The position numbers and the translations under genes were made by a program. A DNA stretch of 64,000 nt from Paenibacillus glycanilyticus (GTDB lineage Bacteria > Bacillota > Bacilli > Paenibacillales > Paenibacillaceae), in the NCBI RefSeq assembly GCF_030161375.1, contig NZ_BSSQ01000035.1:1-64000 (forward strand), given 5' to 3'. Positions 7,718-18,142 of this stretch are shown one piece after another (the stretch's first letter is position 1; each line of letters starts with the position of its first letter). The notes below the pieces were generated by a model that saw only the letters and a list, made by a program, of their open reading frames with translations, made no database searches and was not told where the DNA came from.

Positions 7718-8950
7718 TTACGCTTTGCGGAATGCCAGCACGGCGTTTACGCCGCCAAATCCGTATGAATTGGATACGGCCGCTTCCGCTTTGACTTCTC
7801 TAGCTTGACGCGCAACCAGATCGATCTCGGCTTCTGGATCCGGATCATTCAAATTGGTGGTTGGCGGCAGCCAGCCGTTGTTCAAGGACAGAAGCGTGAT
7901 AGCGGCTTCAATCGCTCCCGAAGCACCAAGCGGATGCCCGTACAAGCCTTTCGTGCCGCTGACGGCAACAGGCCGATTGCCGAATACGCTGCGTATAACT
8001 TTGGACTCGGTCACATCATTGAGCAAGGTCGATGAGCCATGCGCATTGACGTAAGAGACATCATCCGGCGACATGTCGGCGCTCGAGAGCGCCAGCTTAA
8101 TCGCCCGGGCCGCTTGTGCTCCCGTTGGCAGCGGCGCGCTCATATGGTGAGCATCATTGGTTAGTCCAAACCCTGCCAGCTCCCCATAAATGCGCGCACC
8201 GCGGGCACGGGCATGATGTTCGGCTTCAATGACAAGGATTGCCGAACCTTCGCCCATAACAAAGCCGTCCCGGTTCCGGTCAAACGGTCTGCTTGCGCTG
8301 GAAGGCTCTTCATTGCGCGTTGACATGGCCCTCAGCATATCGAATGCTCCGAATGACAAAGGAGCAAGCGGAGCTTCCGATCCTCCGGCCAACACCACGT
8401 CGGCTTCGCCGCGGCGGATGGCCTGCAAAGCTCGTCCAATCGCAACCGCGCCGGAGCCGCATGACATCGCGTTTGTTTCATTAGGTCCGTTAAATCCAAA
8501 TTCCATCGCAAGATTGCAGGACGCCGCCCCGCCAAATACCGAGAAGCCAAGCGTCGGAGAGACCGAGCGGAAGCCTCCTTGGAAATATTGACCGCATTGC
8601 TCTTCCGCAAAAGCGATTCCGCCTAGCGCGGAACCCATATATACGCCTGCGCGCTCGGACTCCAGGTCTTCCGCGTCCAATCCGGAATCCCGAAGGGCCA
8701 TAATTCCGCCGGCCACGGCCAATTGGGAATAGCGGTCCATCCGGTGCGCTCTTTTTTTATCCATAAACGCGGTTGCGTCAAAATGCGGGATTTGCGCCGC
8801 AATCCGGCTCCTGAGCCCTTCTGGCACAAACCGGTCGATCGGTTTAACCGCGCTTTCGCCTCGCTGTACGCCTGCCCATAACGCCTCGACGCCTATGCCA
8901 ATTGGCGTTACGCAGCCAATGCCAGTCACTACTGCTCTAATCTCAGTCAT
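7718..8950 (-). CDS. Beta-ketoacyl-ACP synthase family protein (FabF/KS-like)
   Basis: A decarboxylating Claisen-condensing enzyme. The 410-residue chain has the Cys-His-His triad: C164 in AMSCGSGAVA, a His in NAHGSS and a His in GHPLGASGA. The start at 8950 follows GAGGTG and lies one base after the stop of the SRPBCC gene. The frame extends 28 codons further through the neighbouring repeat tract, which is not KS sequence. The context (methyltransferase, FAD oxidoreductase, SRPBCC) suggests a specialised ketosynthase rather than the housekeeping FabF. No acyl carrier protein or partner ketosynthase lies nearby, so its acyl substrate is unknown. Confidence 0.9.
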   Translation of the reverse strand: MTEIRAVVTGIGCVTPIGIGVEALWAGVQRGESAVKPIDRFVPEGLRSRIAAQIPHFDATAFMDKKRAHRMDRYSQLAVAGGIMALRDSGLDAEDLESERAGVYMGSALGGIAFAEEQCGQYFQGGFRSVSPTLGFSVFGGAASCNLAMEFGFNGPNETNAMSCGSGAVAIGRALQAIRRGEADVVLAGGSEAPLAPLSFGAFDMLRAMSTRNEEPSSASRPFDRNRDGFVMGEGSAILVIEAEHHARARGARIYGELAGFGLTNDAHHMSAPLPTGAQAARAIKLALSSADMSPDDVSYVNAHGSSTLLNDVTESKVIRSVFGNRPVAVSGTKGLYGHPLGASGAIEAAITLLSLNNGWLPPTTNLNDPDPEAEIDLVARQAREVKAEAAVSNSYGFGGVNAVLAFRKA

Positions 8951-8951
8951 C

Positions 8952-9476
8952 TTAGCCCACCTCTTCCTGTACAATCTGCTGTTCGATCTGCTGTTCGATC
9001 TGCTGTTCGATCTGCTGTTCAATCTGTTGCTCAATCTGCTGCTTTAAACCTTGTAACGTTCGTTCCGCAATCGCAAACACAAACACCTCGCCAATCATGT
9101 CCGAAGCAAGCTTTCTGCCAAAAGGCGGCTGCAGCCATTTATGAATGATGACCACTTTGACTTGATCGCCATCCACATGCGGTTCAATCTGCCATTCGAC
9201 TTCCATCCCTGCCGTAACGCCGCGAACATGCTTGTAAAATACGGAATTGCGCCGTTCATCCACAATCATCTCGCTAACCCACCAGACTGGCCATTTGAAC
9301 GGTTTGAACGGCCTTACCGCTCTCATCATGACTAACCCGCCTTGCTCGCTGCTGCCCTCCTCAAACCGGACGCCCCGGTAATGCGGCAGCAGTTCGGGCC
9401 ATTGCTCGACCTGCCGGGCATATTCAAAAGCGGTCTGAATGTCGCAATTTATGGTGATTTCATTACGGGTATACAT
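8952..9476 (-). CDS. SRPBCC family protein (polyketide cyclase/START-like)
   Basis: 174 residues. The first 145 have the SRPBCC pattern: MYTRNEITINCDIQTAFEYA, WPELLPHYRGVRF, and the C-terminal helix DMIGEVFVFAIAERTLQGLK. The fold makes a hydrophobic pocket and in related clusters serves as aromatase/cyclase or lipid-binding protein. The C-terminus is a run of six QQIE-type tetrapeptides encoded by a 12-bp tandem repeat, likely a helical tail. The start at 9476 follows AAGGAGA; the longer frame begins inside the upstream gene. It overlaps the FAD oxidoreductase gene by 28 bp, and the KS gene follows after one base. Confidence 0.85.
   Translation of the reverse strand: MYTRNEITINCDIQTAFEYARQVEQWPELLPHYRGVRFEEGSSEQGGLVMMRAVRPFKPFKWPVWWVSEMIVDERRNSVFYKHVRGVTAGMEVEWQIEPHVDGDQVKVVIIHKWLQPPFGRKLASDMIGEVFVFAIAERTLQGLKQQIEQQIEQQIEQQIEQQIEQQIVQEEVG
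8972..9043 (-). repeat. 12-bp tandem repeat, six units, coding for (IEQQ)n
   Basis: Six units of the type CGATCTGCTGTT / CAATCTGCTGCT run without interruption. Three adjacent copies are identical, so recent slippage is likely. Every unit is 12 bp, so changes in copy number keep the frame. Confidence 0.9.
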
Positions 9477-10642
9477 GCGTTCGTCTCCTTCGGACAATCT
9501 CCAATTACTTCGGCAAGCTTGCTTGTTAATAACGAGGAGGCACCAATCATTCTTAACGCCATGCGCCATAATAGCGGTTGTCTGCTTAATCGTTCAATCA
9601 CGTGCTGCAGTCTCGTCCCGAACGCAAACTCCTCATGACGGGATATGCCATAATCTCGGATAGACTCCGAACTTCGGGTCTGCAAAGCTTGCAGGATGGC
9701 TGGTGCGGCAAGCTCGGCGCTTCTTAATGCCCGGTATATCCCTTGACCCGTTAAGGGATCATAATAGCCGGCCGCATCGCCAAGCAGCGCCAATCCTTCT
9801 ATATGATGAGGCAGTATAGGGCGGTCAAACGGGCCGCAAGCCAATACTTCCCCGTCAACTTCGGCATCTTGCAACCGTTCTGCCAGCTCAGGTATTTCTC
9901 TAGCTTCGCGCAGCACATAGCCGGCTCGGTCTTTGCCTGCAGCAGCCGCCCCAGCCGTATGGTTCTTCCCTAGAGCAACGGTCATGTTCGCTAGACCGCC
10001 GCCGATTGGAGCAAGGCCGATGACCTTACCGTCTCGAGCAGTAAACAGCTCTACCCTGCCGTTTAATCCATAAACGCCGTCCAGTCTGGCCGTAAATGCC
10101 GCCTTGCGGAGCGGACCATAACGGTTGACCTTCGCATTCCTCGCCACAACGGACCGAAGCCCGTCGCTTCCCGCAACGAGGGCAGCCCGAAGCGTCACCG
10201 GTCTCCCCCCTGGAGATCGTGCGATAACCCCTGCAATCCGCTCCCCTTCCCACAGCAGACGCTCCACCCTTGTACGCTGTTCGAACTCGGTTCCTGCTCT
10301 GCAGGCCATCTGGGCGAGCCAATGATCCAGCAGTTCCCTTCGGCAGCCGGCTCCGTTAAGCCCTTCAGGGAATGATGCCTCTAGGTTTGTCCTGCCGCTA
10401 ATAACTCTCCAACCTTGTATAGGAGAGAATGGAAAATCAAAGGCTTCCTCTGCGCGCAATTGCCCCGTAATTCTGCCGAGTGCAGCAACAGCTCCGGGAT
10501 TTAACGACTCTCCGCACGGTTTCCGCCGCGGGAATACTTCGGCGTCTACCATCAAGACCCGGACACCACTGTCTGCCAGTAATTTGGACGCTGCGCTGCC
10601 AGACGGGCCGGCACCAACTACGATGACGTCGTACCTAGACAT
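9449..10642 (-). CDS. FAD-dependent oxidoreductase (geranylgeranyl reductase-like family)
   Basis: A flavoprotein of the p-hydroxybenzoate hydroxylase/geranylgeranyl-reductase superfamily. It has an N-terminal dinucleotide fold (VVGAGPSGSAASKLL), the conserved RRKPCGESL segment of the reductase-like group, and the second FAD motif LALLGDAAGYYDPLTGQG. About 397 residues, no signal peptide. I chose the ATG at 10642; a TTG two codons earlier is also possible. It overlaps the methyltransferase gene by 8 bp and the SRPBCC gene by 28 bp, so translation is coupled. The substrate is probably a lipid-like or polyketide intermediate, by context only. Confidence 0.85.
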   Translation of the reverse strand: MSRYDVIVVGAGPSGSAASKLLADSGVRVLMVDAEVFPRRKPCGESLNPGAVAALGRITGQLRAEEAFDFPFSPIQGWRVISGRTNLEASFPEGLNGAGCRRELLDHWLAQMACRAGTEFEQRTRVERLLWEGERIAGVIARSPGGRPVTLRAALVAGSDGLRSVVARNAKVNRYGPLRKAAFTARLDGVYGLNGRVELFTARDGKVIGLAPIGGGLANMTVALGKNHTAGAAAAGKDRAGYVLREAREIPELAERLQDAEVDGEVLACGPFDRPILPHHIEGLALLGDAAGYYDPLTGQGIYRALRSAELAAPAILQALQTRSSESIRDYGISRHEEFAFGTRLQHVIERLSRQPLLWRMALRMIGASSLLTSKLAEVIGDCPKETNACIPVMKSP

Positions 10643-11339
10643 GGCCAACCACAGCTAGCCGGAACGGAAAATGTTTATGCACAGCCGCTTCAACCCCAGC
10701 TAATGCTACGAGCTCCCGGGCTTCCTGCGGAGTGAACGAACGCTGGACCGAAAGCGGCCCGTCATGTCTGGTGACCGGGCTTTTCCATACGAATTTGGCA
10801 AGCAGCTTCGCTGCCGCATAAGCAAGCCGGTGCCGTTCCAAATCCGTAACCACCCATCCTGAACGGGTAACGCGGGCCATTTCGGCAAATAGCTTCACAG
10901 CCGATTCCTCGTCCAGATGATGAAGCGCAAGATTGCAAAAGGCCAGATCAAAGCTTTTGTCTGCAAAGGGAAGCGCCGTGCCATCCGCCAAGAGCACCTC
11001 GATTGAAGAATGTTCGTTCGTCCGGCTAGCAGCCAGCTGAACAATCTGCGGATGGTTGTCCACGGCAACAAGCGTAACTTCCCTTCCTCGCCGCCTGCAC
11101 CACTCTACCAGCGCCACCGGGAGATCCGCGAGTCCGGTCGCAACGTCCAATATGCGAATCGGCTCAGACGGAGAAAGCTTTCGCATCAGCTTTTTCAGAT
11201 GGACGAACAATGCGGGATTGCCGCCGAGATACCGGTTGACGCCCCACACTTCGCGAAGGCTTTTTTCCAGCTCCAACGGCTCTACGCCGTCACCGTCAAG
11301 CATTTCCTTCAGGTTTAGCCGCTCGAACAGCTGTGCCAC
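10635..11339 (-). CDS. Class I SAM-dependent methyltransferase
   Basis: 234 residues with a Rossmann methyltransferase core: motif I RILDVATGLADLP, motif II acidic residue in VAVDNHPQ, and the post-motif LLADGTALPFADKSFD followed by NLALHHL. It starts with GTG at 11339, with GGAAGGA about 13 bases upstream; the nearby ATG is in another frame. It is the first gene of the four-gene operon running to 7718. In Bacillus and Paenibacillus such a methyltransferase beside a reductase of this kind often accompanies a type III polyketide synthase, but none is present here. The methyl acceptor is unknown. Confidence 0.85.
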   Translation of the reverse strand: MAQLFERLNLKEMLDGDGVEPLELEKSLREVWGVNRYLGGNPALFVHLKKLMRKLSPSEPIRILDVATGLADLPVALVEWCRRRGREVTLVAVDNHPQIVQLAASRTNEHSSIEVLLADGTALPFADKSFDLAFCNLALHHLDEESAVKLFAEMARVTRSGWVVTDLERHRLAYAAAKLLAKFVWKSPVTRHDGPLSVQRSFTPQEARELVALAGVEAAVHKHFPFRLAVVGHV

Positions 11340-11522
11340 TCCATTACCACATCCTTCCTAATGGACTTATTGTTATTCTTTTCCACTTTTTTTATCCATC
11401 CACTATTGCCTTGCGAATTCCCTTCCATTATTTACACCTGAAAGAAAGCTTAAAAAAACCGCAACCTCTCCCTCCCAAAAGCGTCTAATTAATAGACTTT
11501 GAGAGGAGAGTGATAGAAGAAC

Positions 11523-13454
11523 ATGTTCAAAAAACTATCGGCGGCAGTTCTGCTTCTGTTCGTTGCCCAAGCGATTGGATCAACTGCGAGCAGCATGGCA
11601 GCTAGCCCGGATTCCGGCACAATGACAAAGTATCGCGTATACCAGAACGATCGTGCATTGCGTGAATTTGCTACCGATAAGCAGGCAATCGCTTACGCCA
11701 AAGGCTTTGAGTACAGCCATGTGGAGGCGATTACCGGTCGCGAATGGGTTTGGGATAATTGGCCGAGGTACAAAATCTATCAAGGCGGGACATCCAGCTT
11801 GAAATGGGAGTACCGCACCTACAACGAGGCAACGGCCGCAGCCAAACAAATGAAGAACGTACATATCCGGGATTTGCAAAGCCCGGGCTGGATTTATCAA
11901 TCCTATCCGAAATACCAGCTCTATCAGGGCGATAAAACTAATGCGAATTGGGGTTTTACAACTCTGGACGCAGCCAAGAAAGCGGCGGCTAGTTGGACGA
12001 ACGCGCATGTCATGGATCTAAGCTCTAACAGCTGGATTTGGGACAATATGTCCGATGCGACGGTGAAAAAACTGCGGAACGGCAATGCCATCTATACGAT
12101 CAAGGTCGATAAGGTTCAAGTTGACGGGACAAAAACGTACGCTTTTTTGTACGATGCGATAAAAGCAGCCGCTTCCATTCCTAACAGCACGGTCGTTAAT
12201 ACGGTGTCCGGTCTGGTTGTCCACTCCAATGAGCCAACTTATGACGTGCAGCAAAGCGGCAAAACGATCAAATCGTTTGTAGCCCTGCAGCCGGCACTCA
12301 ACTACGCCAAATATTTCGGCAACTCGGAAGTCAAACATAACGGGACAACCTGGTGGACCAGCATTCCTTATTTGGCGGTCTATCAAGGCGATAAAAAGCT
12401 CAAGTCCTTCTTCACCCGCTCGTCGGCCGTTGCTTATGCTAAGGCTTACTCGAACAGCTTTGTTATTAACGCGGACGGCCGTAAATTGTGGAGCAATACA
12501 AAAAGTCTCGTGTATATGGCATGGAACGGTTCCTCCAATACGCAGACGATCTTGAATCAAACAGCGAAAACGCAAGGTTTGTCCATCGATTCGCCTTCCT
12601 GGTTTGAGTTAGCAAACGCAAACGGCACGATAACGGATCTGTCCGATCCAACGGTCGTGTCGACGTTAGAGTCGCAGAACATTAAGGTAATGCCACTTGT
12701 CTCCAACGATTTCGACAAGCAGATGACGACAGCATTTCTTGCGAATTCAACGGCGCAGCAACAGTTTATTTCAACTCTAATCACGAAGCTGGCCACGCTT
12801 GGCGTATACGGCGTGAACATTGACTTTGAGGAAATCGCTGGTACGGACCGCGATGAATATACGGCTTTTGTTGCGGCCCTATCGAAAGCCGCGCATGCCA
12901 AAGGTCTTAAGGTTTCCATCGACTTGCCGCGCGGCGACGTATCCTGGGATCATCTGACTGCCTATGACCATGCTGCCCTCTCGCAAGCGGTGGATACGAT
13001 CATCATCATGGCTTACGACGAGCATTGGAGCGGCAGTTCGACCGCCGGTTCGGTAGCCAGCCTGCCATGGGTTGAGAAAGGCGTTCAGCAATTTCTAACC
13101 TACGGCGTTCCCCGCAGCAAGCTGATGCTCGGAATCCCGTTCTACGTGCGGGAATGGAAAGTTGACGGTTCCGGCAATCTCGTCAGCAACCGTGCCGTCC
13201 TGATGAGCGACATTCCGAAGCTTGTTGCGGATACGAATGCCGTTGGCGTTACCGATCCTGCAGCGCCAGGCCAGACCAAATACAAATACGTGAAGGACGG
13301 CTTCACGTACGTATTCTGGGCCGAGAACGCAAGCACGGTTCAAGCGCGAATCAACTTGGCGAAGAAATACGACCTCGCCGGCGTAGCTGCCTGGCGCCTC
13401 GGTTACGAGACCACAGATCTCTGGACGATGATGCTTCGTCTGAAGCAAGGTTAA
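11523..13454 (+). CDS. Secreted GH18 family protein with N-terminal repeats
   Basis: 643 residues. A signal peptide (MFKKLSAAVLLLFVAQAIGS) is followed by six repeats of about 45-50 residues (near 37, 83, 131, 190, 239 and 283). Each has the pattern YxVYQ..., an Ala-rich helix (e.g. AVAYAKAYSNS) and a W-containing strand. The GH18 barrel runs from about 328 to 640. The active-site strand reads GVNIDFEEI, so Asp434 and the acid Glu436 are present but the middle Asp of DxxDxDxE is Asn. This matches the spore/cell-wall branch of GH18 rather than classical chitinases. The start follows GAGGAGAG. It is a single-gene unit with its own terminator; the substrate (chitin-like or peptidoglycan glycan) is undecided. 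Confidence 0.85.
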   Translation: MFKKLSAAVLLLFVAQAIGSTASSMAASPDSGTMTKYRVYQNDRALREFATDKQAIAYAKGFEYSHVEAITGREWVWDNWPRYKIYQGGTSSLKWEYRTYNEATAAAKQMKNVHIRDLQSPGWIYQSYPKYQLYQGDKTNANWGFTTLDAAKKAAASWTNAHVMDLSSNSWIWDNMSDATVKKLRNGNAIYTIKVDKVQVDGTKTYAFLYDAIKAAASIPNSTVVNTVSGLVVHSNEPTYDVQQSGKTIKSFVALQPALNYAKYFGNSEVKHNGTTWWTSIPYLAVYQGDKKLKSFFTRSSAVAYAKAYSNSFVINADGRKLWSNTKSLVYMAWNGSSNTQTILNQTAKTQGLSIDSPSWFELANANGTITDLSDPTVVSTLESQNIKVMPLVSNDFDKQMTTAFLANSTAQQQFISTLITKLATLGVYGVNIDFEEIAGTDRDEYTAFVAALSKAAHAKGLKVSIDLPRGDVSWDHLTAYDHAALSQAVDTIIIMAYDEHWSGSSTAGSVASLPWVEKGVQQFLTYGVPRSKLMLGIPFYVREWKVDGSGNLVSNRAVLMSDIPKLVADTNAVGVTDPAAPGQTKYKYVKDGFTYVFWAENASTVQARINLAKKYDLAGVAAWRLGYETTDLWTMMLRLKQG

Positions 13455-13459
13455 ATGGA

Positions 13460-13500
13460 AAATCCCCGGTAAACGCTTGATTGGCGTATACCGGGGATTT
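13460..13500. terminator. Bidirectional terminator between GH18 and GH127 genes
   Basis: A 12-bp perfect stem (AAATCCCCGGTA / TACCGGGGATTT) with A-rich left and T-rich right flank lies between two convergent genes. Confidence 0.9.
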
Positions 13501-13538
13501 CTTCTATTAGTAGATTATGAACGTTAGGATCATGCTAT

Positions 13539-15440
<1,902 letters not shown>

Positions 15441-15453
15441 GGCATTGACTCCT

Positions 15454-17097
15454 CTATTTCGTATTCGTCAGGAATTGGTCTGCATAGCTATTTGCGTCGG
15501 CAATAATCGATTCAACCTCATCGGCTGCCGTCTCCAGCGTATCGTCCACAATCGTGACGGTCGGAATGATGGCTTTGCGGATCGGCGCGCGTCTGTAATC
15601 CGGATTGTATCCATGTTCATGCACGCCGGTAGAACCTTTGCCCGGTGCGCCAAGGCATAAATGGCCGAAGCTTCGGTTGTACTGCTCGAATAATGGCGCA
15701 TATGGCTCGTCATGCCAATGCATAACCCCATCCGTATGGCCGGACTGCATGAGCGGCGTGCCAAGTCCGGCTGCGTCGTACCAGCCTTCGCCCGCGATAA
15801 GGCAATCCGGGCGGTTCTCGCGGATTTTGCGGCAAAGCTCTATGAAGCCCTCATAATAGTGATAATAAGGATCATTCATCCAAGCCGCGGATATGTCGAG
15901 GAAGACGCCGTCAAAGCCGTAACGGTCCATCAGCTTGCCGATTTGACCGGCAAGACGGTTCTGCCATCCCGGAGCGCCGGGATTAAGAAACACATTGGAT
16001 GCATGGTCGTAATGCCGCGATCCGTCCCAGTCAACCGAGCCCGTAATCGGGAATCCGCCAGCCGTATGCGCGCGGGATGGAGCTCCCCATTGCTCGAAAT
16101 TCTCGAGACCCGGATTCACGACGTTCATCCCGAACATCGGCATGACGCGAATGCCAAGCTTCTTGGCTCTGCTCATCAGTTCTTCAAAGCCCGCTTCGCC
16201 GCCCATGCGCGGATCGGGGCGGAAATCGCCGTATTGCCAGTAATAACGGCCTTCCCAACCGGGCAAATAGGCAAGTATCCGTTTGGGATCCATTCGCTCG
16301 GCAAGCCATTCCAGCGTATCTCCGGTTTTCTTGTAGTCATTGAAGATATACCCGTTCCAATGCTGCATATGAATCGCGGCTACGAGCGAAATCTCGCGCG
16401 CCCATGCGGGTACGTCTTCCCTTGTCTCCCAAGGCAACAGACCATAGTGCTGCTCCGTTTCCCGGTGATGCAAAGCGCTGATCGCTTCCAAGGAAGGGCA
16501 CTCTCCGATTTCCCATTCCGGGACAACAACCTCGCTTTGCATCCGTACCGCGTCTTCCTCGAAGATGAGTTCCGCTGTCAATCCCTTGGATGTCCATAAG
16601 AATGCAAACCGTTTGTCGCGAACGGAAGAATCAAGCGAACGATAATAGACCAAGCGGTCCTCCGCTGTCTTCATGACAACGAGCGGCGTATATAAATTGC
16701 GCCAGCCCTCCGGATAATGGAGCAACAGGCCGGAGCTTTCAATGGCTTTGGAAGGCGTCTCGCGTAGATTTATAACTTCGCCGTCCGCGATTCCTTCCAG
16801 CAGAAGCTTTACGCTGCGGAGCTTCTTGCTGCCGACGCTGGCTTGCACGCGAAAGCGAACGCTATGGCCATCGGTAGATTTATAGACGTGAATAACCGCG
16901 TTGCCTTCCGCTTTTTCCTGACCGTTTGCCCAAGTGAGGCCATCTGCCGCAATCATCATGGAATTCTCGTCGCGGGTCACGCGGCAGCGGTCGGCATCCA
17001 GCCCGTACACGTTCTCGAAGGTGTGGATATAAAGCGTAAAGGTATGTCCGTAAAACTCGAATGTTGGATGTTTAAGTTCGAAACTGACGTCTTGCAT
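15454..17097 (-). CDS. TIM-barrel glycoside hydrolase-like protein, family not assigned
   Basis: 547 residues without a signal peptide. The N-terminal ~220 residues look like a beta-sandwich, followed by a barrel: AILAYLPGWEGRYYW-like strand, GIRVMPMFGMNVVNP, and YGFDGVFLDISAAWMND (Asp near 403, candidate nucleophile), then CLIAGEGWYDA (Glu near 435, candidate acid/base). This layout recalls GH13/GH36-clan enzymes and DUF6259-type proteins, but I cannot name the family. The start is ATG 17097 after GTGGAGGG; a GTG five codons earlier would bury that site. It lies between the transporter genes and the GH127 gene, so an intracellular oligosaccharide hydrolase is likely. Confidence 0.75.
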   Translation of the reverse strand: MQDVSFELKHPTFEFYGHTFTLYIHTFENVYGLDADRCRVTRDENSMMIAADGLTWANGQEKAEGNAVIHVYKSTDGHSVRFRVQASVGSKKLRSVKLLLEGIADGEVINLRETPSKAIESSGLLLHYPEGWRNLYTPLVVMKTAEDRLVYYRSLDSSVRDKRFAFLWTSKGLTAELIFEEDAVRMQSEVVVPEWEIGECPSLEAISALHHRETEQHYGLLPWETREDVPAWAREISLVAAIHMQHWNGYIFNDYKKTGDTLEWLAERMDPKRILAYLPGWEGRYYWQYGDFRPDPRMGGEAGFEELMSRAKKLGIRVMPMFGMNVVNPGLENFEQWGAPSRAHTAGGFPITGSVDWDGSRHYDHASNVFLNPGAPGWQNRLAGQIGKLMDRYGFDGVFLDISAAWMNDPYYHYYEGFIELCRKIRENRPDCLIAGEGWYDAAGLGTPLMQSGHTDGVMHWHDEPYAPLFEQYNRSFGHLCLGAPGKGSTGVHEHGYNPDYRRAPIRKAIIPTVTIVDDTLETAADEVESIIADANSYADQFLTNTK

Positions 17098-17121
17098 GGC
17101 GTTTCCCTCCACTAATTTTAT

Positions 17122-17314
17122 TTATTCGTTTACGGCTTTCGGAGCCGTTGCAATCTCGATCCGATCGATCAACGGAGCTTGTCCGTTTGAAGATAATGCG
17201 GACGCCCCGCCTGGCAGACGAACGTACCGGCCGCCGGATGCTTCTGCTTCGCTTCCGCTTACGGCTTCGAATCAAGTGAGCTTGGCTGCCTCCGCTTCGA
17301 CCGATACGAGGCAA
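17122..17314 (-). pseudogene. Remnant of a CBM6/CBM35-like carbohydrate-binding module
   Basis: Between the second permease and the glycosidase, one minus-strand frame reads VEAEAAKLT, an in-frame TGA (17272-17274), then 49 residues including SEAEASGGRYVRLPGG and LIDRIEIATAPKAVNE, ending at TAA 17122-17124. VEAE...L, ASGGxYV and a closing IDRIEI are the hallmarks of family 6/35 modules. There is no start codon or ribosome site, and the middle of the module is missing. I infer the eroded 3' end of a deleted glycosidase or binding-protein gene. Confidence 0.65.
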
Positions 17315-18142
17315 TTATCCTTTCATTCCGGACATTGCGATGCCCTGTACGTAATATTTTTGCGTGAGCAGATACAAGATGATAATCGGTACGATCGCTA
17401 CGGTGGAAGCGGCCATCAGGAGGCCCCAATCCACGGTGTATACGCCTTTGAATGACGAGATAATAAGCGGTACCGTAAATTTCTTCTCGCTGTTCAGGAA
17501 GATCAGCGGACCAAAGAAGTTGTTCCAGTTGCCGATAAACGTAAACAATCCGAGAGTAATAATCGCCGGTTTGCAGAGCGGCATCATAATCTGCCAGTAA
17601 ATGCGGGGATGGCTCGCGCCGTCGATTTTGGCCGATTCGATATAGCCGTTCGGAATGCTGCCCATGAACTGCTTGATCATAAATACGCCATAAGCGTTAA
17701 TCATGATTGCCGGCACCATCAGCGGCAGATGCGTATCAATCCAGTCGATTTTGCTGAACAGAATGTACAGCGGGATCAAGGTCACTTGACCCGGAATCAT
17801 AAGCGTGGCAAGGAAAACGCCAAAGAGCATGCTGCTTCCTTTGAACTGGATTTTGGCAAATGCATACGCCGCGATACTGCTTGTCAACAGCGTCCCCACC
17901 GTTACAAGCACGGCAATCTTCATGCTGTTCAGATAAGCAAGCGCCATCGGCATAAGCTCGAACACTTTCGGGAAATAGTCCCATGTAAAATGTTTCGGAA
18001 ACATCTGAGGCGGAACTTGGAAGATCGCATCGCTAGGTTTGACGGCAGTCGTAATCATCCAATAGAACGGGAAGACCGTCGTCAAGGCAACGATAATGAG
18101 AATGACATGAATCAGGAGATTGCCGCGTTTGGAGCTATTCAA
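17315..18142 (-). CDS. Sugar ABC transporter permease (MalG type)
   Basis: 275 residues with six predicted membrane segments. The EAA loop that contacts the ATPase is visible in ESAKIDGASHPRIYWQIMMPL. It starts with TTG at 18142, 8 bp inside the upstream permease gene, with AGGTGGG about 10 bases before. It forms an inner-membrane channel with the MalF-type partner. No ATPase gene is nearby, so a shared MsmX-like ATPase elsewhere is expected. Substrate unknown; probably the oligosaccharide processed by the two downstream enzymes. Confidence 0.95.
   Translation of the reverse strand: MNSSKRGNLLIHVILIIVALTTVFPFYWMITTAVKPSDAIFQVPPQMFPKHFTWDYFPKVFELMPMALAYLNSMKIAVLVTVGTLLTSSIAAYAFAKIQFKGSSMLFGVFLATLMIPGQVTLIPLYILFSKIDWIDTHLPLMVPAIMINAYGVFMIKQFMGSIPNGYIESAKIDGASHPRIYWQIMMPLCKPAIITLGLFTFIGNWNNFFGPLIFLNSEKKFTVPLIISSFKGVYTVDWGLLMAASTVAIVPIIILYLLTQKYYVQGIAMSGMKG

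Noticed and set aside
8951..9034. Longer ketosynthase start giving an NSRSNSR-repeat N-terminus.
   Set aside because: The repeat is the 12-bp tract of the neighbouring SRPBCC gene read in another frame, and the ATG at 8950 has a good ribosome site.
15712..16599. 295-codon plus-strand frame opposite the TIM-barrel glycosidase.
   Set aside because: It is a complementary-strand shadow of a gene with clear catalytic-type motifs; the translation has no domain pattern and no suitable start site.
17072..17314. 80-codon minus-strand frame (very Arg/Ser-rich) in the gap after the second permease.
   Set aside because: Composition is unlike a protein and a different frame of the same interval carries recognisable CBM6/35 sequence.
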